NCBI RefSeq assembly: GCF_028372415.1
Contig: NC_092874.1
Coordinates: forward strand, 56,829,865 to 56,893,864
Reading direction: 5' to 3'
Length of the DNA: 64,000 nt
Source: Notamacropus eugenii
Lineage: Eukaryota; Chordata; Mammalia; Diprotodontia; Macropodidae
The position numbers and the translations under genes are program-made. The notes under the pieces are model-generated. The model ran no database searches and was not told the DNA's origin. It saw only the letters and a list, made by a program, of their open reading frames with translations. This document shows positions 55,984 to 64,000 of this stretch, one piece after another (position 1 is the first letter of the stretch; each line of letters starts with the position of its first letter).

Positions 55984-57002
55984 TAATGCCCTTGCTTCTA
56001 ATGGATTCTCTTCTACAAAATCAATTTTGAAATGTAAATCAAATCCTATAGAAGTTATTTCCTCATAGTACCATGTCTAAAATTTTAGTAGCTGCTACTA
56101 GGTAGCAGTGCTGACTACTTAAGACAGCAAAGGTCAACCAATTAAACTTTTCCCTAAGCCTAGTCACTGAACATTAGATGATTTAATATCTTACCAGTAT
56201 CACTTTTTCTATAAATATAATGTTTCTATTAAAATAAATCACTTAGTTCTAAGCTTTAATTTTTCATCTATAAACTAAAGGATTGGAATTCATAATTTCT
56301 AAGGTCATTTACATTCTATAATTCCAAGCATAAATATTACATATCTTACCATAATAATTAGTTCTTAACAAGAATTTAGGGTTAGTTAGGGTTAGAATTA
56401 GGCTTGGCAAGATTTAAGTCCAATGTGATATCTTTTCTCCCTGGTACCCAGATGATTATCTATCATTGTTTAATGTAATTCAAATTTTAAACTGTCTCAA
56501 CAGTATTTACTCTAAACTTTCTAGTTCAGCATTGTTGAACCTGTTGTTGCGACCTATCCTTCTCTTTCCCTACCCTACACATTTTGGTGGGCTTGTTCAA
56601 GACCTGTCAGGGCAACCAAACGTCCTTTTATTTTACTTGCCATATGAGACAATGGCTATCCATATTGTCTTCTATTGCTGACTCTAATTATCTGTCCAAA
56701 GCAGAAAGGAGAAAATCCATCCTGACTGACTCTGATTTGGGCCTCTTTTACTTGTCCTTACAGCTGCTAAAAAAAAGAAAGAAAATGTCGCTAAGTTTAT
56801 CAAAGTTTTGACTTCTTTCTTCCAATCAGGAGGAGGTGATCCTAGGGGGATAGTGACTTAACACTTTTTTTTGAGCATCAAAGTTAATGTAAAAGTTTAT
56901 TTTCAATAAATACTAAATAATACATTGTACCAAGGCTCTTCATCCTCTAAAGTCTTTTTTTCATACAATCAGCTTTCTGTTATTACACTGTAATAGAATA
57001 GA
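55984..57002. other. Unique stretch right of the L1
   Basis: About 1 kb. 56,367-56,402 contains 'ttagggttagttagggttag', too short to be an interstitial telomere. Frames at 56,466-56,811 are unrecognised. Confidence 0.4.
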
Positions 57003-57250
57003 TTTCTAGATTTGAAATCCGAAAGACCTGGATTCAGGTGCCCCCTCAGATACTACTGGTTTATGCGGCCATTTGAAACCTACTTAACCTCACTATGCCT
57101 CGGTTTTGACATCTATAAATTGGGGATAATACTACCTCAAGAACCTGTCTCCCAGGGTTTTCTATGAGGTGTAAATGAAACCATGTATTCAAAGCATGAA
57201 ACTTGTAAAGCACCATGTAAATGTCAGTGGTCATTTCATTATTTAACACT
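57003..57250 (+). repeat. MIR-like CORE-SINE
   Basis: 'gatttgaaatccgaaagacc', 'tggattcaggtgccccctca', 'tataaattggggataatact', 'ttgtaaagcaccatgtaaat'. Confidence 0.8.
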
Positions 57251-57364
57251 GTTGTTATTTCTTTACTATTTATTATTATCAAAAATAATATCAAAAATTA
57301 TGCTTACTGAATAACTTAAACATATTTTAAATATAACAAAAAAGCTTTTAAATATCTTCACCAC

Positions 57365-57440
57365 TTAATGGGATATTTAGCATAGTGCTGTGCACATTAT
57401 AAAGATGTTTTATTCATTCATTCATCCATTCCTTCAATAT
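57365..57440 (+). mobile_element. L2 3' tail with (ATTC)n
   Basis: 'gcatagtgctgtgcacatta' then 'ttcattcattcatccattcc'. Confidence 0.55.
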
Positions 57441-58519
57441 TATGTAGAGACTACGTTACATGTTAACAAAAGAACAGATTTGCCTTTTTTCTATCATCTT
57501 TCCTACTTCCTTTATTCTCAATTGCAATATTTTTTTTAAAGTTTTTCGGCTTTTACGTCAGATTCCAAATGCAGGGTTTCACTGGCTCCCTCCAATTAAC
57601 AACTTAGTTCACAAGTTTCCATTTTTGCAAGGTAATATCACTTTAAAAGAAGTGAGCATATTATTAAAGTGAGATTCCTACACAGGGGGAGCAATATGGA
57701 AAGCTGTGATCAGAGATGACAGTTGGTTTACTCTTACCATTTGATCACAAAATTTCTGTGCCATCTGTGGGAAGCCACACAGGCAAATGTGTCATCACAT
57801 CTAATAATGAAAAGACGAAACAGACAGAACGTGCTGGAGAAACAGACTGCTTTAATTACCCCCTTTCACAATGCTCCTTGAGAATTAAGAGGCAATGTAC
57901 TGTGCTTGGAAGTTGCTTATATAAATCTGGAGGTCAATGAGGAGGTAGAGGAATCGGGATGAATGCCCTTGGAATTTCAACTTGTCCTGTTAGAAACAAG
58001 AACAGAGAGAAATGGCACTTTTTAAAAACTTGTCAATAACAGTTCTGATTAAAAAAATAATACAACCACTATCTTTCATGTGCTTCTATTTCAGGGTATC
58101 CAAGTGAGAGACCCTTTGGAGTCAAATATTATCAGTACTGCAGCTTTCCAAGGAAAGAAGGGTGGGGGATCAGGTCATTCCCATGTTACCAACTGGTCCC
58201 AGAGAAAAATGGGATTTAATTGATTTGCCCTAAGACTGCAAATAAGTTAGTGATGATTCAGGCATTGGATGCTACTAGTCTTCTCCATCTTTCTTTCCTA
58301 ATCAGTGGGTCAGGCATCCAGAGTGTGTGAACACCATACACTGAGTTCTTTGGAATAGAGTTCTCACAGGGCAACAAGACCAGCTGAATTGTTGTAGACT
58401 TTTCCCTCCTCTGGAGAGAATATGGGGATTTTCTTAAGAGGCAGAGACCAAAACAGAAAGAAATAATAGTATTACTAACAATAATAACCATTATTATTCA
58501 TTTGAAATATTCACTCATT
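57441..58519. other. Unique stretch with a candidate conserved block
   Basis: 57,700-57,950 is free of recognised repeats and contains 'ctgctttaattaccccct' and 'gaattaagaggcaatgtact'. About 58,195-58,290 may be a faint antisense MIR. The 74-77-codon frames are unrecognised. Confidence 0.35.
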
Positions 58520-58524
58520 TATTT

Positions 58525-58900
58525 ATCCAATAATTTGTTAAGTAAGTACTATATTCAAGGTATTGGAGACATGAAGACAAAAAAGTGAAAATGTTTTTGT
58601 CCTCAAGAAGTTTACTTCTATTGAGGGAAATTAATATATTCAAAGATAAGGACAGGGCAGCTGAGTGGTACAGTGGATGGAGCACTGACCCTGGAGTTAG
58701 GAGGACCTCAGTTCAAATCCAGCCTTAGACACTTTCTAGCTATATGACCCTGGGCTAGTCACTTAATGCCAATTGCCTCAAAAAAGTATTTAATAAGTTC
58801 CTACTATCTTCAAGGTATTGGAAACAGAAAGAAAAAAAGCAAGCAATTTTTACCTCAAGATAGTTTACTTCTGTTGAGGAAAAATAATATATTCTAGAGA
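58525..58900 (-). repeat. Two L2-type 3' segments flanking a SINE (local duplication)
   Basis: 58,530-58,645 and 58,785-58,895 share 'ttcaaggtattgga', 'agtttacttct(a/g)ttgag' and 'aatatattc...agataa', derived changes that differ from the usual L2 end. They therefore look duplicated from one another rather than independently inserted. Confidence 0.7.
58656..58785 (+). repeat. Short tRNA-headed SINE
   Basis: 'ggcagctgagtggtacagtg', 'ctcagttcaaatccagcctt', 'tgaccctgggctagtcactt' and 'aatgccaattgcctcaaaaa'. Head and short CORE only, ending in A-rich sequence. This is the head form of SINE-C. Confidence 0.88.
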
Positions 58901-58914
58901 TAAAGAAATAAAAA

Positions 58915-59312
58915 ATGGTGATTTCTAAGGGAGGTAAGACCTATGAGGGATACAAACTATCCTATAGGATTGACCATCCTGTGTGACTTATTAACGTTCT
59001 CCTGCAAATCCACCAAGAGATCTAGTGCACAAGCAGGTGGTCTTCCCCTAGTTCTCCTGATGCACATGTCCTTAGAGTTGACTTTCAGTTATCTCTTACG
59101 CTGTTGATGTAAGCAGCCCATTTATTTCTTGGTTATATATTTCTTCAATGAAGTTCTTTATACTATTTCTCCTGTTCAGTTCCTCATTGGTTACCTGTTT
59201 TAGTCTACTCATATCCATGACACGTCTCTCCATTGTCGTTTGGGTGACACCCAACTTTAATGCTTTGGAGACTTGTGTGTTCTGTAACTTGCATCCACAC
59301 ATCCTACAAGAA
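58915..59312 (-). mobile_element. RTE-clade LINE, 3' fragment
   Basis: Minus strand at 59,096-59,260 reads KLGVTQTTMERRVMDMSRLK, then QVTNEELNRRNSIKNFIEEI and YNQE, closely following the RTE C-terminal 'VTQRAMERRMLGISR...NEEIRRRSGIKDIIEEIYNQK' pattern. Downstream, 'ggggaagaccacctgcttg' fits the 'GRP' segment. This is why a 68-codon frame survives here. Confidence 0.85.
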
Positions 59313-59998
59313 TCCTATTGTTAAAAAACATGTAAGATAATGACAATAACGTCAACTACTACTACTAATACTACTACTGCCACTTTCTAACCCCTCTCCT
59401 CAAATGAGTACAATTAATATTTTCTCCAGGCAAGAGAGGCAGCATTCTTTCCTCTCCTTTACTCTCAAATTCACCATCCCAATTAAAGTTGAAAATACTT
59501 TGGGGAAATGTGGAAAAGAAACATCCATTTTGGGGTATAGCCAATGTAGGAATTTGTTATGCTAGCCTTTGCATGCTTACAATTAGAATTTCATTTTTTT
59601 GTTTGTTTTTTTGGGGGGAATTAGGAGGGATAATTTGGAAATGCAAATGAAATAAATGAATTTATTTTTAAAAAATCAAGTTAAAAGAGAAAGCTCTTTG
59701 GGACACATAAGTTCCCTGGAATGTGTTTAATGCCACTAATAGGGCAACTTTACTAAATCTGTCTGTAAGGAGCTTGGGAAATTTCCCTGCCCAGGGAAGC
59801 ACGAGATGCTGGCCAGTAGTGGGACATCATGTGTCTTCGAGAATGAGAAGCAGACAGTTCTATCCTATGTCCTCTTAGGGCAACAGTTTGTTTTTTTTTG
59901 TTATTGCTTGCTTGGTTGGCTGGTTTTAGCTTAGCATATCAAAGAATAGGAGGGAAAAGAAGGGAAAGAGAGGGCAGAAGAGGGGAGGGAAATAAGTA
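59313..59998. other. Unique stretch
   Basis: Contains a short (ACT)n at about 59,353-59,388 and poly-T/poly-G runs near 59,595; otherwise unassigned. Confidence 0.4.
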
Positions 59999-59999
59999 T

Positions 60000-60245
60000 T
60001 TATATAGTGTCTACTATGTGCCAAGCACTGTGCTAAGTACTTTGCAATTATTATCTCAACAGATCTGCACAACAACCCTGAGAGGTAGGTGTAATTATTA
60101 TCCTTATTTTACAGATGAGGCAGACAGAGATGAAATGACTTGCCTGCATCACAGAACTAGTAAGTCTATGAGACAGGATTTGAATTCAGCTCTTACTGGC
60201 TCCAAGTCCAATGTCCTATTCATTGCCAACACTGGCTGCCCTATT
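60000..60245 (-). repeat. MIR-like CORE-SINE, full length
   Basis: 'tactatgtgccaagcactgt', 'cacaacaaccctgagaggta', 'ttttacagatgaggcagaca', ending 'ccaacactggctgcc'. The 132-codon plus frame 59,898-60,296 runs through it and is not a gene. Confidence 0.85.
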
Positions 60246-60310
60246 ATCTTATTTGAACAGCACCAGTGGATGATTATCAAGCGGATAATCTTCTAAAGAT
60301 AATCTACCTC

Positions 60311-60477
60311 CAAGTGTCAAACACAGGGTTTCAAGAAAGATAAAAGTGTAACTAGGAAAAATTTTACAAAATAAATAAAATAATGTTAACCTGGTTTTTT
60401 CAGTCACTATGAGGCCGGCAGGAATCTTTATGTATGGTTTAATGGCCTCGGTTTCTATTTGAGTTTGATACGTTTGC
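60311..60477 (+). mobile_element. TIR element family H, copy 3
   Basis: Ends 'caagtgtcaaacacagg' and 'gagtttgatacgtttg' are imperfect inverted repeats. Interior: 'aaaataaataaaataatgtt', 'ggcaggaatctttatgtatg'. Confidence 0.7.
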
Positions 60478-60837
60478 CCTACATTATCTCATTTGATCTC
60501 CATTAGTGGATGAAGTTTCCACATAGAGAGTTTCCAAAACTGACGAAATTTCAGCATGAAAAAAATAGTTTAGTAGCACTGTCAATTAGTGCATTGAGTA
60601 ATTCTTTTCTCTCCCATTTTGTCTAAGTTTCCTCAATTTGCCTCTGTGGACTTTTCTCTTTGTGGGGATAAAAGTTTGTGCTAAAACTAAACAGTATAGA
60701 CAACAATCCCTCACCATAGCTGTATGATTGAATATGTGGATACTAATCTGAAAGGATTTGAGTGGTGCTGAAAGTCCCTTCCCTTTCCTATTCCCATAGA
60801 ACCTGAAATTCTACTATTCCCCTACTTATTCCTTAAT

Positions 60838-61080
60838 CTTTGTTATTTGTTCAGTTGTTTTAATCATGTCTGATTCTTTGTAATCCCATTTGGGGATTGC
60901 CATTTCCTTCTTCCAACTCATTTATAGATGAGGAACAGGGTTAAGTAACCTCCCCAGCGTCCTACAACTAATAATTGTCTGAGATTGGATTTGAACTCAG
61001 GAATATCAGTGGCAAGTTGCATCAGACGATTCTCAAGTTCCTTACAGCTCTAAACCTTCTGATGCTCAGACAGATAATGT
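60838..61080 (-). repeat. SINE-A, degenerate, plus MIR end
   Basis: 'ttgttcagttgttttaatca', 'ttgccatttccttcttccaa' and 'ttatagatgaggaacagggt'; lacks a clean head. About 61,010-61,080 has a short MIR-like 'agttccttacagctctaaac'. Confidence 0.7.
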
Positions 61081-61089
61081 GTCAAAGGG

Positions 61090-61190
61090 CAGAGATTCTT
61101 AACCTATTTTATTATTATGTATTACATACATAATATGGGCCCATGGGCCCTTTCTTAGAATAATATTTTAAATATGTCGAATTGTATTAC
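61090..61190 (-). mobile_element. hAT-like MITE, truncated third copy
   Basis: 'cagagattcttaaccta' matches the terminus of the 44,645 element; 'gggccctttcttagaataat' and 'attttaaatatg' match its interior. The other end is lost in AT-rich sequence. Confidence 0.6.
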
Positions 61191-61440
61191 TATGTATTAC
61201 ATTATATTAATTGCATTATATCATATCACATCAGATCATATCATAGTATGTCATATTTTGTTGTGTTATGTTAACAAGATAACATAGCATATTGTACCAT
61301 GATATATAATATTATAGTAATATATTACTTTTCATTACTGCATTATATCACATTACATTGTTCCATTACCTTATGCTCTCACATATAATAAGCAATATGC
61401 ATTATACATATGTATTATTCTAATAGTGCACTATACTAAC
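61185..61440. repeat. Degenerate AT-rich pentamer-like array
   Basis: About 250 bases of 'atatcatatcacatcagatc'-type motifs (TATCA/CATAT variants). Looks like a decayed simple repeat. Confidence 0.75.
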
Positions 61441-62377
61441 ATATCACATCTTACTTAATCACTCCCATATTTATGGACACTTAGCTTGTTTCTGGTTTTT
61501 TTTAATTATATATGATGCTGCTTTTGAGTGGGTAGCTTTATTTTTTTGTTTCTAATAACTTTCGGGTTATAATCCCATTTATTGCTATTGGGTCAAGGTA
61601 TTCTATTATTTAATACTCCCATACTTCTCTCGAAGTTTGACACTCTGATACTTCTATATGAATCCCTAATAGTGCGAACATGAGCACTCACTTTCCTAGG
61701 TGAGATTAAAATCTGACTGTGCTTTCAAATCCTTTATAACTCTTATCCATATCTTTTTATAAGCCATCTATACCTTAGAGCATCATATAGATCCTCTAGA
61801 GGTCTGCTGCTGTTGTTTTTGTTTAATATTTGATAAAAATGAATCCATTCATTGATAATTCTGTTCTACTAAGAAGTATCTCAAGGAAAGAGATAAGAAA
61901 ATTCAGTGTTGTGCTATCGTGGAGAAATGGAAATAAATGTAAGGAATGAATCATTTCAAAATTGAGACAATTATTGTATTGGTAGATGGGGTGAGTACAC
62001 AAATACACAGTTTCAATATCTTAAAGATTTTATATAGCACATTGATATCAGTTCAGGAGTTGGTGTATCTGTGTGAGTATCAATCATATCACCAGATTTT
62101 TACCCCAACAAGAGATGGTAAAGTACTAGATGGACATCTGTATTACTATAGTGTAAGGATGGAGTAAATGTGAAAAATATGACAATACATTTAACTCTTG
62201 ATTATTCAACAAATCAAAAAGGGCAAGGGCAAGAATAATCCCCGTAACATTTATTTCTGGTCTTTAGGAGGCCTCTTGTAGGCCTTTACCTCTCTTTATA
62301 ACTAACTAGAAGACCAGACTGGATTAATGAAAAGTCTAAATAAGAGATTATTATCAACAGCAAATAGATACATGGGG
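61441..62377. other. Mostly unassigned; possible L1 trace
   Basis: 61,455-61,615 has weak antisense L1 3' UTR resemblance ('tatatatgatgctgcttttg', 'ctattgggtcaaggtattct'). The rest is unassigned. Confidence 0.3.
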
Positions 62378-62508
62378 AGGGGAGAGAAAGAGAGAGACAC
62401 AGAGAGAGAGAGACAGAGACAGAGAGAGACAGAGACAGACAGAGAGAAAGAGAGACAGAGACAAACAGACAGACAGAGACAGAGAGAGACAGAGACAGAG
62501 AGAGAACC
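62378..62508. repeat. (GAGACA)n microsatellite
   Basis: About 130 bases of GAGAGA/GAGACA/GACAGA repeats, the same unit as at 16,793-16,955. Overlapping 67-72-codon frames are artefacts. Confidence 0.96.
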
Positions 62509-62509
62509 T

Positions 62510-62620
62510 ACCCTGGGCAAGCTATTTTGATAGGTACTGGGATTACAAAAGCCTATAAAGCATTCTCTGTGGCCTTAAATAGCTTCCATTTGTGTTAGAG
62601 ATCATACATTTAGCAAACCA
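62510..62620 (-). mobile_element. L2 3' end, antisense
   Basis: 'ttgataggtactgggattac' and 'ggccttaaatagcttccatt' in reversed L2 order, abutting the microsatellite. Confidence 0.6.
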
Positions 62621-63374
62621 GTTAGAGAGGTAGCATATATAGCAAACCCTTAGCATTCACAGAAGACGTGTCTTATTTCAAAATAGGACACATTTTTATT
62701 ATTTGCAAATGCATATCACCACTCCAAGATTAGTCTTTTTCAGAAAAGTCTCTTGGCGATCTCTTTTAATCGACAGGTAAAGATGATTTCCAAACAGCCT
62801 ACCAATTATGTCTAAGTAAGGGCTCACAAAATTCTAGATAAGTAAGACCTCATTAGTGGATTAAGCATTTCACTTTCATATTTCATACTTAGACTATTAG
62901 CTTGTTTAGCAAACACTCTCCAGCTCCACTATAATCAGAAACAAATGCTCCCTGAATCATCACAAATTAATGGAATCTACAGTGAGACTTTACTGGCACT
63001 GAATTGAACACAACAGACTGTCTGGGTTCTCTGAGTATTAGCAGCCCTAAGGCCAAGTTCAGTGTCTCCTCACCTCGCCTGAGTATACTATCTTGGGAAA
63101 CTGCAGGAACAATCAGTTTCCATTAAAATCAGAGATGTAACCTATGATATGAGGATATACATCCACCAGGATGAGGGCTGAGAACATTCCACCCTTAGTC
63201 CTCAAATGCAGATCAATTTGATCTCATTACAAAGCATAATCTTGGAATTCTGAAAAGCAGAGCTATATCTCAAATCTGTTGACAACTGTCAACCTTCAAA
63301 TTGCCCTTATAATATTCCAGAATAACTAAGCAAAGTAATGTACGTGGCAAGGAGAAAGTTTGATTTCTGTATCT
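62621..63374. other. Repeat-free stretch with octamer-like sites
   Basis: About 750 bases without a recognised transposon. 62,701-62,716 reads 'atttgcaaatgcatat', a palindromic octamer-like ATTTGCAAAT overlapping ATGCATAT. Possible regulatory sequence; nothing else assigned. Confidence 0.35.
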
Positions 63375-63500
63375 TCCTTTGCCATCTAATAGCCATGTGA
63401 CCTCAGGAAAAATCATTTAACACCTTGTTTTCCCCATTTATGGTAAAGAAAGAGCCAGAAAATATTAGTAACACCTGTATCCTACACACTTCTGAGGATT
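63375..63500 (+). repeat. MIR-like fragment
   Basis: 'ctaatagccatgtgacctca', 'aaaatcatttaacaccttgt', 'tacacacttctgaggatttc'. Confidence 0.6.
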
Positions 63501-63589
63501 TCAGTAAAGAAGTAAGATAGAATTTCTACCATGAAGTCTTAGAAGGAAGGCAGGTGTTAGATAAAAAGGTGAGAGTTTTCCTTCATGAA

Positions 63590-63755
63590 GACAGATGGCA
63601 ACTCCAGGTATGGCTCCTGGAGGTATCTGAAGCTCAGAGAAGTTAATGATTTGCCTAGAGTCAGACAGCCCATGAGTCACAAGAAATGGAATTTGAACCC
63701 AGGTCTTCCTGGTTTCAGGGCCAATGCTCTGGCATCTATGCCATGTTTCCTCATG
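63590..63755 (-). repeat. MIR-like SINE
   Basis: 'gaagctcagagaagttaatg', 'aatttgaacccaggtcttcc', 'gccaatgctctggcatctat'. The last 245 bases of the window are unassigned. Confidence 0.75.
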
Positions 63756-64000
63756 GACAAATATTGCCGGTATTGTGTAAAATGAATGCTAGGAGCCAGT
63801 CACTTGGGAGATAGAGTATCGTGAAACAGTTCTCTGACTTTCCTAGTAGCATTGGCCAACATCTGTATCATGCTAAGAACCCACTTGGATGCTCCTTATT
63901 ATGGATCTTCTGAGAGTTTACAGATTCTGAGGATAAGTACTTTCTAGAAGCACACAACTCAAGCACTCAAAGGATGTTTCCTAAAGCCCCCTCTAATAGG

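Noticed and set aside
56367-56402. Telomere-like 'ttagggttagttagggttag'
   Set aside because: Only about three TTAGGG units; too short to call an interstitial telomeric site.
59096-59302. 68-codon minus frame as a gene
   Set aside because: It is the C-terminal part of an RTE LINE ORF.
1-64000. Endogenous retrovirus, LTR or other capsid/envelope-bearing element
   Set aside because: No paired long terminal repeats, primer-binding site or gag/pol/env-like stretch recognised; the mobile elements seen are LINEs, SINEs and MITEs.

Overview
This window reads as intergenic or deep-intronic DNA from a marsupial (metatherian) mammal. It is AT-rich and CpG-poor by eye and full of interspersed repeats. 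The marsupial assignment rests on three things remembered from established marsupial repeat biology, not on a search: abundant tRNA-headed SINEs beginning 'ggcagctaggtgg' and ending in a 'ccaaatggggtcacaaagag' tail (here 'SINE-A'); a second SINE carrying a 'gtccttc.ttcttgaag' block (here 'SINE-C'); and a nearly full-length L1 whose UTRs and ORFs resemble marsupial L1, together with RTE-clade, L2 and L3/CR1 LINE remains. Family names are by pattern recognition.

No host protein-coding gene, RNA gene, CRISPR array or LTR/retroviral element can be supported. Long open frames fall in microsatellites (10.4-10.7 kb, 40.8-41.2 kb), in LINE remnants (0.2-1.1 kb, 59.1 kb) or on the wrong strand of the L1 (52-55 kb). 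One 95-codon frame at 4.65-4.94 kb has a membrane-protein look and is flagged only as a weak lead.

Layout. 0.1-1.1 kb: L3/CR1 LINE end. 1-9.4 kb: L2, MIR-like and SINE-C copies with sparse unique DNA. 10.2-10.7 kb: a (GATA/GACA)n block beside a 300-base (ACT)n block. 11-13.7 kb: dense MIR/L2 plus a MITE. 15.6-17.7 kb: three L2 pieces (+,-,+), one containing a (GAGACA)n expansion. 19.9-20.9 kb: 5'-truncated L1, itself interrupted by a repeat with a second copy at 21.4 kb. 24-26 kb: a pair of homologous 300-base segments. 28.4-31.1 kb: L2, including the longest copy (about 1.4 kb). 33.3-34.1 and 42.5-43.0 kb: repeat-free blocks resembling conserved non-coding elements. 35.1-36.3 kb: RTE LINE. 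37.1-37.8 kb: nested SINEs and a 50-base tandem duplication. 40.8-41.2 kb: hexamer minisatellite. 44.6 kb: MITE with a perfect 8-base target-site duplication. 50.4-56.0 kb: reverse-strand L1 bounded by a 12/14 target-site duplication and carrying two SINEs. 58.5-59.3 kb: duplicated segments around a SINE, then a second RTE fragment. 60-64 kb: MIR, MITE remnants, AT-rich decay and unique DNA.

The elements do not form a pathway. What the window records is an insertion history: old L3, L2 and MIR; then MITEs, RTE and L1; then SINE-A and SINE-C landing in them; with later microsatellite growth inside some copies. I found no convincing new biological system. The better leads are two apparently unnamed repeat families (20.2/21.4 kb and 24.0/25.8 kb) and several candidate regulatory blocks.
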